64,000 bases of DNA from Centroberyx gerrardi. Lineage: Eukaryota > Chordata > Actinopteri > Beryciformes > Berycidae. Positions 24,525 to 37,715 of the stretch are shown piece after piece (position 1 is the stretch's first letter; each line of letters starts with the position of its first letter). The notes beneath the pieces are model-generated. The model did no database searches and had not been told where the DNA came from. It worked only from the letters and a program-made list of their open reading frames with translations. A program made the position numbers and the translations under genes. The DNA lies in NCBI RefSeq assembly GCF_048128805.1, contig NC_136016.1, positions 9,836,001-9,900,000 of the forward strand. The letters run 5' to 3'.

Positions 24525-25990
24525 TCCCGCAGGCTGGATTTACACAGGCGCAAAGGATGGGATTTTTAACTCTTTGTGGCACAGATGCAGGGAGAAACCA
24601 CACGGTTGATCTGATGTTCCCTTGTTCAGACAGAGATAAAAACATCTAATACGGAGCACAAAGAAGTGTTTATTGTTCCTGTGTAAATGCGGCCATAGTC
24701 TCACCACCAGGCCAGGCCATCTGTACCAAGCTCTATACTGGCGAGCGATGGCTGTCGGTCTGCTGTAGATGGAGCATCAACTTACTGTGTCCAGATCACA
24801 ACCCCTTAACCATAGCCTTATTGTAAGCAGCCCTTACTGACGCGAGCACCAGCTGCACAGTCCAGGCCGGAGGTTCAGTTTGGTCAGGCCCAGATCCACT
24901 AGAGAACAGCGGGGTGTCGGTACGTCCACGAGCTTTCACACCTGAACTGTAGCTATCACATTCAAACCTCATCCTGTATCTATTAATATTGACCTGTAGC
25001 CCAACAGCAGCCTTACCCGAACTCCACAGATGTTCTGCCTTTAGGTACTCTAACAGTAGTGCCGACCAATAGTGACCACTTTGTCATCACATGCCAACAT
25101 TTCATTTTTCTCAACACCTCAGACTTTTTTGTTCCTCAGAAATGTCTATGAAGCAAGCATGTACGGATATACTATTTTGGGGGGAAGGGGCACAAGCAAA
25201 AAAAAGGGCAATCTCACACCTGACATTATTTTTGCGCTGGGGCAAGGAGCACCTTTTTTCACGAGGGTACTTCATTTTCTCATGGCTATCTTAGCCTGTT
25301 TTATTAAATGAAAATGATGATCACCCAAAGTTATTGTACAGAAAACTACATCAGTGTTCATATCCTAGTGAGTGATAGGCCAAAGCAGATTGGGCCTGAG
25401 CCTCCTTTGGACACTGCCTGTGCACACGCCTACTAAGAAGTATAGATTATGTATTTATATATTTAGCAAGTTGAATAATGTTCAGTTTTCTGAAGTCAAG
25501 AGGAGTGTGAGGTCTGTTCTTGTGCTGCTAACTAGAGTTTAGATGCCTAACCCCCGATCTACTTACCTCTTATACACATTATGTGAAATGATTGGATAGA
25601 CGCATTGTACGTAATACGAGAGCACATGCACAGTTTGTTTACATGTCGCTTTATTGCTGATCCAGTCCTGTCTGTAATGTTTGAGGAGAAGGATGGGTTA
25701 AGAGGGGTTGGGTAATAGTTTTGTATTTGGCTCTTCTGCTGTTTTGTACACTTTGTATAGCTGTCGTACACTGTAGACCGCCGAGGGCGAGGTGATGTTG
25801 ATATTTTTCCCACGTGTCTTTCCAAGAGGGACAGTACAATGTGAATTAACTGTCAGAATGTATTATCTTTACCATGTTTACAGATGCAAGAATGTGAAAA
25901 ATACCTTAAGTAAAAAAAATTGTTGTGTTTGATTTATACATTCCATGGCTTGTGTCAAGTGCCTCAATAAATGACTGTCTTAACAAAAAG
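24525..25990 (+). other. rgs9: 3' UTR of the long rgs9 form
   Basis: About 1.45 kb without coding potential, closing at a poly(A) signal. No repeat of note. Confidence 0.65.
25966..25971 (+). terminator. rgs9: Poly(A) signal AATAAA (long rgs9 form)
   Basis: GCCTCAATAAATGACTG lies 1.44 kb after the exon 19 stop. It is the first canonical hexamer I see at a plausible distance. Confidence 0.6.
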
Positions 25991-27244
25991 GTTCACTTCA
26001 TTGATAAGGGACTGATGCATGTTAAGTGTATTTTTTTTAATATTCAATTGAAATAGCTGAAGTTTTTCTAATGTGGTGTCACATTATTTGCACAGTTAGT
26101 GGTGATGATATTGATTGACCACTAGGTGGTGATATAGGAATGGCAATTCCATCATGGTACCATCAGCACTAGTGGTGGATGAGAATTGGAGATCCAGAGT
26201 GTTAATTCACTTAAACCTAAAGAATGGCAAGGTATCTGCATTTGCCACCAAAATATTTGTAACGATTACATTTCTGGAGAGAGGTGAAGCAATGACTGAC
26301 CACTGGAAAGATGATATTTGGCCAATGTGATAAATTATTAGACAGATCACTAAAATATCTTGCACAGACATACACAGCTTAGAGGGAACATTGCCCCTGC
26401 TCCTTTGATGTGATTTCTTTAGATACGGCTTCCAAATAAAATTCTGGGGATCTTTGCCTTGATCTCTCCTCTCCATCATAATAATAAAAATGACATGGCC
26501 AAATTAGGACTTTAGGATAAGGTACAGACTAGAAAGTGCCACACCTTGCCAGTCCGCCAAGTGTGTGCATGCTTGTTGTCAAGAGCTGTCTCACAGCTTT
26601 AAGTCCATGCATCTCACTGACTGAGCTAGATAAAACTACTATCACAAAGGTTAGTGATCTGAGGCAGAGCTTTGATCTGTGTGTTTTTGGCACCTCGGAG
26701 CTGAACATCCTACTGCTATCTCCCACTGCCCACAAAGGGACGTCCACACATGGTCCATTCATTTATTAGCTTACCAAGGAGGAAAGAATTTATGCAACGC
26801 ACTTAACATTCGTCTGAGGTGTGCATATATTACAATACATTTCTGTGGAGGCACCTTCTAATGAAGCCCTTGGTGTTTGGTGTTACATCAGAATGAGGCT
26901 CTCGCAAACCACATAAATCCTTATCGTGCCTTAATTATTCTTTTTTAGACACCAATGTTTTTCTGTACCAGTACCTTAGTTTGTAAGATTTGTCCATTAT
27001 CTATCTCCTGATGTACAACTCTGTACAAGATATCTTAGTTACTCATGGGCTTGATTTATCAGGCTGCATTTACACAGGAACAAACTAAATCAGATTTTTA
27101 ACTATTCATCATGGCACAGATCTGATGTTACAACTGCTGCCAAAACGGGGAAATATCAGATTCTGTGTCCTACATTCTAGTTTAGGCACCCATCAAAAGA
27201 TGAGATGTGTGCCCCAAAACACAAAATGTATTAAAAAATCTGAT

Positions 27245-27249
<5 letters not shown>

Positions 27250-27284
<35 letters not shown>

Positions 27285-27357
27285 TCCCTTGTCCCTTGTC
27301 CCTTGTGTGTGAATGTCCCTTGTCCCTTGTCCCTTGTGTGTGAATGTCCCTTGTCAC
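27250..27357 (+). repeat. (GT)n followed by a 31-bp minisatellite
   Basis: Three units of 31 bases begin at 27281, 27312 and 27343. Each holds AATGTCCC and repeated CCCTTGT words, the last one diverging. It seems to have grown out of the adjacent (GT)n tract. Confidence 0.85.
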
Positions 27358-28216
27358 TCATGGGAAGACGAGTGGCAATGAGTAAACTGGTGCTGAAAAT
27401 GACTATGGAAACAGACACAAACACACACACACACGCATGCACAAACACACACTGTACACATACACATGCTCAGCGATACACACACACACACACACCCACA
27501 GGCACACATATAGGCAAACACAAACACGTGCCTGCCGCTGTATGTGACCTCCCTGTCACATGATGAATGACCAAATCAGAAGCGTAATGAAACGCCGCAC
27601 ATTGCCGAGCCCTCCGCCTGCTGCCGCTCCTTCCCTATGTATGGTGTGTGTATGTGTGTGTGTCCAAGACCTCAATCAGGACCACAGGTGACCCGGCGCC
27701 TTGCTGAGTCTCCTAGGTTTGACAGGACCACATAATTACCAGTGAACCCCACCTCGTAAAGTCACCAAGGAGGGAAAGTGAGTGGGAGGTTGGAAGCCAC
27801 AGGATGGACTAAAGGATGGAGAGATAACCTTGAAAGGGGCAGCTATATTTGGGTCACCTTTTTTGCCTTTCCTCTCCTCTCCTCACCTCCTCCCTTTTCT
27901 TCCTTTCTTTCTACCTCCTTTAATTCCCCCTCTCCCTCCTTCCCTGTCTTCTTCCTTGCCTCAAAGGCTTTGATCATTCTGAGCGATACTCTGCTGAATC
28001 GACTCTATTCAACACTCAAACATCGTCACGTAACATTTTCGGCATGCAAACCCAAAAAGCACTTGAGCCTGATGATATTACTCATTCAAAAAACAGTAAG
28101 AAATTAACTTGAACTGATTTTTCATTTAACAACCAATTTGTGATCAGATTAGCAGACTGATTAACAGATTAACATAAGACTTTTTGTTTCGAGAGAGAGC
28201 AAAGAGATATACAGAC

Positions 28217-28218
<2 letters not shown>

Positions 28219-28266
<48 letters not shown>
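28219..28266 (+). repeat. (GA)n tract, left arm of an inverted pair
   Basis: Pure GA microsatellite. An equally long (CT)n tract begins 116 bases downstream. Confidence 0.9.
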
Positions 28267-28269
<3 letters not shown>

Positions 28270-28379
28270 GTACTCGGTCATGACCAAGTCAGGATGTCAG
28301 GTGAAGTGGAGGCAGAGTAAAACTGTAAAATCTCTGTCAGCTGTGCCTTGGGGTACAGTTTCACTAGAATAACAACCAA

Positions 28380-28382
<3 letters not shown>

Positions 28383-28432
<50 letters not shown>

Positions 28433-28440
28433 CTCTCTCA
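28383..28440 (+). repeat. (CT)n tract, right arm of an inverted pair
   Basis: CT microsatellite complementary to the (GA)n tract upstream, followed by a (CA)n stretch. Confidence 0.9.
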
Positions 28441-29146
28441 CTCACACACACACACGCACACAAGCACACACGTGCAAATATGCGCAGACATGCACACATA
28501 CCTGCACATATGCACATACATGCACACACGCGCATGCATTTATGCACGCCCACGCATACAATCTTTGTCTCACGAGAAGTGGTATTAATACCCAGCAGGC
28601 TCTGAAATGTCAGCCGATCTCAGAGGAAGCGCACAAAGTCGCGGTTTATTTATGCATCTGACACGTTTCATGTCTTTCTGCTCTCAAGCTATTTTTGCTT
28701 TCAAAGTCTGTCTTTAGGAGGAAGAGGCAAGACGGAGATGAAGACACAGATAGACAGACTGGCCGAGCGCTGAGCCGGGTGTGCGGGCCAATGGCTACGT
28801 TCCAGTGGAATATTTGAGAGATGAGCGCTGCGGCCCTGAGGACTCCTTAATTTAACCCAATCTTGTGGTACCTGCGCCTCGGGATATTTCCCACTTCTCT
28901 GACAAAAGAGACTCGCATTGGGTGATAAAAATACCACAAATGTGGGCTATAATAAATATGCATGCAGCACCGGTTGTTGCTTTCTAATATGAGTTGATCA
29001 AGTTTATTCTCCCACTCTCTGCCTCTCTCTTTTCATTCTCTCTCTCTCTTAGTATTCATCTCCACACATTACTCCCAATCTCCAGAGCTGTTTACTCATT
29101 GAGTGATGATTGCCTGTTTAAACAACTGCCCTCACCTGTGTACACA

Positions 29147-29152
<6 letters not shown>

Positions 29153-29203
<51 letters not shown>
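29153..29203 (+). repeat. (CA)n microsatellite
   Basis: Pure CA repeat of about 50 bases. Confidence 0.95.
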
Positions 29204-29206
<3 letters not shown>

Positions 29207-31161
29207 TTCCATGGCCTTCGATATCGTAGAAAACCAGTGATGCGTCAGCGCCTACCTAGTGTCAGACTGAGATCTTTAAAATCTGACCAAACCTCTAATA
29301 TTACATAATAATTTACATAGACTTACACAGACATTAGACATATGTAGCTTAGCTGTAGCATTGGCATAAAACTTTAATTTAGGTGTGGTGTACATGTATG
29401 TTTCATGTAGCATTGGTTTACAGTGTAAATAGGCTACTATAGATTTACTTGAGTTAACATTTCTGGGAGGCAGAGCTGCGCTGGAGGAAGTAATCTGATT
29501 GGTTGAAGTTCAGTGGGCGGAGCCAAAGAGCCGCAGTTTTTCGGAGCGCAAGTTAGCTAACTGGCAAACTTGAATGGCATAGAAGGAACTCTGGTCAAAC
29601 TATACAGCCTATAAAAATATATATTTTTGTAATTTTTTTTTTTATTCTTTCATGGCCATGGCATTCATGATGTTGGAAGGTAAGCAAGCTAGCTAACTAG
29701 CTTACCTAAATAGCTATAGTGGCTAGTGTGAATTTACAAGTCAGCTAGCTAGGCTAACTAGCTAATTTAGATAAGTTGTGTGGCTGGCTAGATTGCATTT
29801 TTTCAGTTAGTAGCTAGAGCAGTAAGGTTTAGCTACATCCTCTCTTTTGCCTTGTTAACTGGGGTTCAGTCCAATATTACTTGCCAGAAAACCTGTGGTT
29901 CTTTGGCTCTGTGTCTATTGAGGTTTAACTCAACTAGTGAGATTATCCCTGACTCCAGAACAGCTCTGCCTCAGAGAAATGTCTGCATAATTAAAACTCC
30001 AATCTGCTGTTTTGTACACATTAATATTTACATTTTAGAGAATATTACCACTTTGTTAGTTACCTATCTCTTCAGTAATGTCTGCATGTCTGCACATGTA
30101 AACACCTGCCTTGAAAAATGCCTGACCCCTGGCTCAGCAGCAGCATTGTCAAATTCATTTGAGAATGGTTCACCAAGCTTAAGACCCTAAGGACAGTTTT
30201 GGATGTCTGGACCGAGGCCTTTTGAGCGTAAAAAGCGCTGTCCATGCTGCTGAATCTTGTCGGCAGTTGTTTACACATGCAGATGTCAGACATTTCAAAG
30301 GAGAAAACTATCAAAGTGTTGACAGCCTCTGATGTCTTTAATGCATTAACGTTTGTCAGGTGTAGCACAAACACAGGTACTGATTCTCTAGGATAATGAT
30401 GAAAATCCAACTATATCCATATACTCACAAGTACAACCGAACATATGTAGACCATGCACACACACACACACACACACACGCACACACACACACACGCACA
30501 CTTTCTGCACAACGTATAAACACACTAAATTGGAGAATTAATTCTTCCTCTGTCAGCCAGCCTTTCTCTATCATGGCTCACACAAAGCCCGATAAACATA
30601 ATTTTGTTACTCACAGAATCAGTCTGAGTTAATCTGTGGATTTGATCAGGCTGCTGGCCGGAGAACATATGTTCTCTGCCGGCTGGTTTACACACAGTCC
30701 AGCTGCTGAGAGCTCATAGATTGAAACAGCTGTCTTCTATTGTACATTTCAATCCACCAGCAGTGTCACTGTGTCTACTACACACATCCCATCCTGCTAT
30801 AGATGCCTCAGTCACAAGTCTCACATCTTTCACACTCTATTTTAACACTCGGTTGTATTTATAGAGCTGTGTTAAAAGGCCTGTCACCTGACCAAGCTGC
30901 CTACTGAGGAAAAAGGGAGAAGAAGAAGGCATTTATTAGGAGTGATGTTAACCTGCAGAGACAGCACTCTTTAAAACTATGAAATGCCTGTCCAACAATG
31001 TGAGTGAGAGAGGGGAGGAGAACACAGTAAAATTGTGTTTATTTCTCCTCCGCGAAATGACTGTCACAACTAAAGCGTGAAAAGAGGAAAAAAGTGGGAG
31101 GCAATCAGACAATGTTTTCCCAAATCTCTCTCTTTCGCTCTGCACTCAGCGTTGCTCACTA

Positions 31162-31195
<34 letters not shown>

Positions 31196-31710
31196 CCCCT
31201 CTGAGCACACACACACACACACACAGACAGACACACACATGCGCATGTCAACAAGATTCCAGTCAACACAACTTAAAAAATATGTATTTCTTTCCGCGGA
31301 ACGAAAGCAGTGAGAAATTATGAGGGATTGATTTTTTTTTCTCTCTCCTGCTTTTCAGCTGGCTTGCAGGGAGATCATTGCCTTCACAAGCGGCTCTTTG
31401 ATCAGGAAGAGACGGGCAGCATACAACACTCCAAAACACATTTGTATGGGCGTAGCACTTTCAAGTTCATTGTCATATTTTCTTTGTCTCTTTGGTTGTA
31501 CTGGCTTTGTGTGTTTTCCTTGTCGATATTCCTCGGTAAAAAAGACGTTTATAGGCTTATTGACTCATGAGAAAAAAAACCCAAAACAAGATAGAGGCAT
31601 ACACACATATGCTGATATATAACAGACACTGGCCGGAGGTCCCGATTGGAAAGACAATATTATCAATGGGACTCATTTGGACCTGTTGATGGCAAGGGAA
31701 AGAAAGGGGG

Positions 31711-31741
<31 letters not shown>

Positions 31742-33089
31742 GAGAGAGAGGCAGACAGAGAGAAAAAGGGAGAGAGAATGAAAGACAGAGAGATGATTTA
31801 AGGAAAAGAAGACAGGCTGCGTGACGGGATGATGCCAGGAGAGCGGGTGAATAATACTGAGGATACAGAGAGAAAACAGGAGCAAAGAGAGGTGGGAGAG
31901 TGGTAGGGGGGGTGTTGAAGTGAGACAGAGTGAGAGAGAGAGAGAGAGACAGAGACACAGAGAGAGAGAGAGACAGAGAGAGACAGAGAGAGAGAGAGAG
32001 GGAGGGAAGCAGGCTAAATCCTCACACCATTATTATCAGGACTCACATGCAGCCCCTCCTGTGATGGAGTGAGAGAGAGAGAGAAGATAGAGAGAGATAA
32101 AGAAACCATGGAGTTGGAGAGGAAATGGAAAGCAGGATTACTGGTGTGACAGCACCGGCAGATGAGTGGAGCAGCGGCCGGGGGAGAGAGAGAGAGAGAG
32201 AGTGCGAGCGAGCGAGAGAAAGAGAGGAACTCCAGCGAAAAAAACAAATCAGTGCAACAGGATGAGGACCTGCTAGTGCACAGCCAGCCGACCCTGCAGA
32301 CCTGCCATCTGTCCCGCTGTTCTCTCTGTGTTCCCGACGCTCCCACCATCAACCAGACATCTGGATCGCCTCGCATCCATATGGGGGAAAAAAGCAACAA
32401 CGCTCCCCCTGTCCTCTCCTTCTTGGTTGTCCAGTACCTGAGGAGAATAGAGGGATCCCTAACTGCGGAGTACCAGCATCGTATGTAACTGGAACACAAA
32501 AAGGAGGGGACAAAAAAAGAACTTTGCTTTTGCTTGAAAGATGCAGAGGTGCGCGCTGGAACCTGCTTTTTCTCCTGTGTGAAACTTAAGTTGTTTTTTT
32601 TTTTTTTTTTTTGCTCCGGTTAACTTCCTATGGATCCGTGGCGTCCCTCGCTTCTGAGGAGGGAGAGGGAGGAGAAGGCGGAGGAGAGGGAGGAGAGGGA
32701 CAAGGGGAGAAAGGAGGAGACGGCAGGGAGGAGGAGGAGGTGCTGCTGCTGCTGAACTGTTAACCGCTGTTTGAACGGGTATTTTATCACTCTCTCTCTC
32801 CCCCTCCCCTTCACTCCTCTTCTTCTCCTCTGACCAGCGGGGAGCCAGAGGGATACTGACAGAGTGAGACAGAGAGCTAAACACCGTGGGTTTACTCACA
32901 TACACACACACACACACGCGCGCGCGCACAAACTGTCTGGCTGCTCTTCTCGGGCTCACACACTTCTCTCCCTCTGTCACCCTGCTTTCCCCCCCTCGTT
33001 CTCTCACTCTCTTCATCACTCTCCTTTTCCATTTTGCTGTCCTGTCTTCACCTCCACGACCGCTTGTGAATGTGGATGCTTTCACACTG

Positions 33090-33120
<31 letters not shown>

Positions 33121-33455
33121 GAGAAAGAGAGAAGACGGGGAGAAAGTGAGACGGAGTTAGAAAGGGGAGAGAGAGGAAAAAAGGAGAGACGGAGAGATCA
33201 AATATGCTTGCTGTCATGTTGTGATGTCTTCCAGGGAGTGTGCTGACATCCAAGCAACTGAACACACACACTCACACACACACAGTAATATTCATACGTA
33301 CTTCCTCTCACACAGACACTTGCTCTAAATGCGTACTCCTACAGGTGCTGAGAGGGGAGAGAGGGAGGTGAAAGCCAGGTGAAAAGAGAGAAACAGAAAT
33401 AGAAAGAGAGGAATCAAGAGTAAGGAGGAACGAGGGGGAAAGCGCCTGGAGAACG

Positions 33456-33499
33456 ATGGAGCAGCGGGAGCCGAAGTCGGATGACAACAGAGGGCACAG
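33456..33499 (+). other. grin2c: End of probable grin2c 5' non-coding exon, with upstream ORF start
   Basis: The strong donor CACAG/GTAAGT ends an exon-like, GC-richer stretch. The first grin2c coding exon is preceded by an acceptor (CTCTCTCCAG at 40311-40320) 16 bases before its ATG, so at least one upstream untranslated exon must exist and this is the best candidate. It contains an ATG with A at -3 and G at +4. The true 5' end is unknown. Confidence 0.5.
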
Positions 33500-33519
33500 G
33501 TAAGTGTCTCTCTCTCACT

Positions 33520-33550
<31 letters not shown>

Positions 33551-36064
33551 ACTCTTTCCCTGTCACTTTATCTCATCCGCTGTCTGTGAGCCATGACTAA
33601 GTCAGTTTTTACACGGGAGAGAGGCACAGGTAGATAGTGTAGACAGGTAGAGATAGGGAGACAGAGAGAGAGATAACAAGACAGAAGCAGAGGGGGGAAT
33701 GGGAAAGAGTGTATGAGTATGCATAGATTAGTGCAGTCGTACTTTCAGTTTTCATAAGTGAAGGGCTTCCTCGAGAGAAAGCTCCAGTCTGCTGTTGCTG
33801 GCAGAAACAGGACAGCCAGTTGTTACTATAACAGGAATCGCTATAAGAGGACAAATTAGCATGTTTCGGTGCCGATTCTCAGGTTTGGGGGTGTTAGTTG
33901 GTTGTGTGTGTGTGTGTGAGAAAGAAAGTCAGAGAGTGTGTGTGTGTGTGTGTGTGTGTGTGCACAATTCCTGTGTGCCTGCCATTAGCTCAGTGTGACT
34001 CATTTATTTATGGATTATTGATGTTATTGTGGTTATTTTACTGTGGTATCAGTTATCTGGTAATGTTCATTGATTTGCTGTATGTAACAGCTCTCATATG
34101 TCTCCATTAGTAAAAGAAGCTTTAGGGGTTATGAACTGCCTCAGCTCCAGTACACATATCATGTTCCTATAGTGTGTGTGTGTGTGTGTGTGTGTGTGTC
34201 CACGTCCGCTTTAAGCAGGTGTGGCAGCAGATTGAGTATCACTGAGATTTTGATTACTGTACAGTTGAGTGGCAGGGGGCCAAGCCGATCTCCGAGTGTG
34301 TCCCCCCCTCAACGCCACTCATCCCGGCCGATACGTCCGGCCTGTAACGATTTACTGTAAAGCTGTCAAATATTTATGTGTGAGCGCATGGACCCCCCAG
34401 AGAGCTAGGGTTGCCATGTACAGGCGGAGGAAAGCAGCAGTTAAAGCCTTAATTATGATAAACGATATGCCAGAAACTATGTGATATGTTTCATAATAAG
34501 CTCAGGGGTTATACGTGACACGCTCATTTATTCATATTGTATGTGTAATTTGTGTGCGTGAGGCTTATGGGCTGTGTGTGTGTGTGTGTGTGTGTCGGTG
34601 TCGCTTTTGCTGTGTGTGTGCAAGCATATGTGTGAGTGTGCTTACATTAACATAGACTTGTGTGCGTGTGTGTGTGCAACAGTCACAAATCAACCTGCCT
34701 CCTTCAAGTCATCCATGATTAGGGAGAGAGATGGAAGGATGGAGGGATGGAAAGAGGAGAGGAAGGGTGGAGGAGTTGAGCTGGTTGACAGTGACAAAGT
34801 GATTGCTCCCAGTTCCCAGTTCTTTATGGCGGTGTTTACACTGTCATATCTGTCATATATGGAGCCGTTTTAAAACTGACTTCAGGGTTGTGGTGATGAA
34901 GGCACTTTGTTGACTAGAGCCTCGTTTATCCAAACTGTGAATAAGATGGAGCTATGATGGAAGTCATTCGTTTGACTGTAATTTGAATGTAATGTAATTT
35001 GAATTTTGAAACATGGATGCATTTGCATTGTGAAGACCTTCGTACAGTTAAAATTCTTCAAGTCACAAACATCAATCAGGAATTTCCAGTATCAGTATTA
35101 GGAAATTCCAATATAAGTGCTGCAAAATGAGTAGAATGTATTTTCACATTGGCAGTTGTTAGGCTGTGTCTCAAGTCTGAAGTCTGCATAAACAAGGAAC
35201 TACAGAATGCTGATGTTTCATCCAGCTGTTAGAGTGCCATGCCTACGTTTAAGAGAGGAAGATGGTCTACTATGCTAGCTCTAGCCTAGTTATTCAAATT
35301 GTTCCCAACTAATGCAGTCAAATCAGTTTTGGAGGCACAGTGAAAACAAAGTTCATGACGGACACGTTGATAATGCTCTGGTGATGATGCTCATCCCATC
35401 AACTAGATCCTCTGCTAATTTCCTCAACACCCCCTGGGGATTCAGTATAGGGAAGGGACTCCAGCATAACCCAGCTAAGTAATTAAATCACTGAACGTTC
35501 CCTACTGTATATACCCCTGGGGGTATGGTACATTAGCGGAGGACAGGCTTGAACATTAGCGTATTAGCTGAACATTTGGTCCAACATTTGGTCCAGCAGG
35601 TTTTCTCATGATGTAGCCTACATGATTCTATTGTTCATTTTGGAACATTTTGCTGCATGCTCTGAATACAATAATGAATCACTGTTGGACTTGTTTTCCA
35701 TTCCTTTAGAGGAATTGCTTGGAAAAGTCAAATTCTTATTCTCTTTTTTGCCTCCTGAAGGTGCAGTAGTTGGGATGGAAACCAGCTGATAGAGACAGGA
35801 GTTTGTGTTAATATATGCTTTTCCAGTTCTACTTTAGAGTGCTGAAGGTACCTGCAGCACTAATCTAGGATAGATAGCTGAATGGAGGGAGGGTGGTTAG
35901 CTGTGGACGAGCAGATCCTTGTACTGTTTACACAGATTTTTCCAGGATTTGTTTTCATGCCTTTGCTCCACTCTTTTACCATTGCTACCACACAGTAATC
36001 CTGCTTTCCATTTCTTTACCATGGCTATCACTACAGCTGTATGGTCAATTTTCATTAATGGTAC

Positions 36065-36540
36065 ACTGTATTAGAGCCGGGTCGGGGTCAATTCATGAAC
36101 AAACTCATCAATTCCAATTCAAAATGGAATTTGAAAAAAAACAAAAAAAACACCAGGAAACAGGAATGAAATTAAATTGGAATTTCAGGAAATTTTATTT
36201 AATTCACTGAAATTCTGTGAAATTCCATGTTTTTTTGTTTTTTCTTACCACATACACATAGTGTTATATGTTATCAATACTGAATATCATAAAATGTTAA
36301 AGGTTCCTTTCGGGTGGGATTTGATGCACAGCATGTAATCGTAATACATACATTATGATTGAATGTATTTGATTTGTTTAACTGTCTTTTATTTGATCCT
36401 TAATGTTTGATTCATAATGTTTAACCACAACCTCTCTTAGACGTGGAATTTCTTGAATTTCATGGAATTTCATGGAATTCTATTTTGTTTCCTGTCATTC
36501 CAATTCAATTCCAATTCTGTTTCCACAGAGCTGGGTGCAG
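36065..36540. repeat. AATTCC-rich fold-back repeat
   Basis: Both ends are full of GGAATTT/AAATTCC words in opposite order, bounded by AGAGCCGGGT at left and AGAGCTGGGT at right. It resembles a dispersed teleost repeat in which CAATTCCAATTC words recur. Confidence 0.45.
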
Positions 36541-37098
36541 TTCCAGGGTGCATGCGTGTGTGTATTCATGTCTATGCTGACGCAGATATGTCCCTACCTG
36601 GGGTCCCAGTGAGGGACGAGGGCCTTCATCCCTCTCTCCATCTGGAGATCTTCATGATGATAGAAATCCTGTGTGTGAATGTCTGTGCTCACTCACTTGG
36701 TGTGCGCACGTGAATATCAATTTTGAAAACAAGCTCACAAACATAACAGAATTTAAGGATAGTCTGATTACATCATTGTTGATAATCTGATGGCTGGTAT
36801 TTTCCTATTAACCTCTGTCCAAAGCTGGCTGCCATTCTTGTCTGAAATCTCTCAGTTTTTTCATGGCATTAATATTTTTTGTTCTTTTAAATAGACCATA
36901 GTTAGCTGATTGCTGTGTGCTGTGTGTGTGTCTGTGAGTGTGTGTGCGTGTGTGTGTGTGTGTGTGAGACTCAAATTTTACATGTTACTGTGATCCATCC
37001 TTTGTGTTCATATCCTTACTTTTATAATCGCACTCTGTTATATTGCTGCTAATCTGGAGCAGACAAACCCACTCATCCAACCCCCTAACTACCACTCC

Positions 37099-37161
<63 letters not shown>

Positions 37162-37591
37162 CTAATCTGAGCTTCCATTACGCTGCCTTTTGCCAGAGAT
37201 TACAGTGTTAACTGGACACCAGGCCCTCTGCTCTCCAGTCATATAATCTACCCAGTCAGCATTCTGACACTCTCTCACTTCTTTTCTCTTTCTCGCTCCG
37301 TTTCTACATTTTCCAGTCTTTCCTACCTCTGTTTCTCTAATCTCTTTCTGTCTCCACCACTAACTTCTCCAGCTTTGTGTTTTCAGGTATATTATTGCTC
37401 TTTCAAAATTACAACATAGGCTATTTGAAGATTACTTTTGCTGTTCCTGACCACTGCTTGTGACTGCGTAACTGTGTACAGTGTAGAAAGGGTTAGATCC
37501 TGTGAATTTTAATTCTTAACATGTCTAGTAAAACTTAATAGGGGCATTGTAAACATATGGTTCTCAATCCTGGTCCTCGGGAGCCAGAGTC

Positions 37592-37715
37592 CTGCTGGTT
37601 TTCTATTTTACCTGGCAGTTGATTACATTCACCAGGTGTCCCAAGTCTCATCCAGCCCCTGATGATTACACCAGGTGAATGTAATTAACTACCAGGTAGA
37701 GTAGAAAACGAGCAG
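37592..37715. repeat. 48-bp inverted repeat (fold-back)
   Basis: The arm 37592-37639 matches the reverse complement of 37668-37715 with only about five mismatches in 48 positions, around a 28-base loop. It lies within a repeat that starts with TTCTCAATCCTGGTCCTCGG. Confidence 0.8.

Larger units (their letters stand above)
25991..33455. other. rgs9-grin2c intergenic region
   Basis: No recognised coding exon. It holds many microsatellites, a 31-base minisatellite (27.3 kb), a (GA)n/(CT)n pair (28.2-28.4 kb), unique-looking blocks at 28.6-29.0 and 29.45-29.7 kb, and purine- or pyrimidine-rich sequence from 31.6 to 33.5 kb that probably includes the grin2c promoter. The long open frames at 31.5-33.3 kb are low-complexity by-products of these repeats. 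Confidence 0.6.

Noticed and set aside
27281..27357. Repeat-spacer array resembling CRISPR
   Set aside because: The units are contiguous 31-base tandem copies without unique spacers, in a vertebrate genome.
31333..31450. Exon candidate after TTTTTTCTCTCTCCTGC and TTTTCAG
   Set aside because: The acceptor looks good, but the following frame has no recognisable similarity and I see no convincing donor. It could at most be an untranslated exon.
32459..33271. 270-codon minus-strand open frame
   Set aside because: Its composition follows the purine-rich microsatellites on the plus strand (runs of Leu, Ser, Val, Cys). No domain is recognisable.
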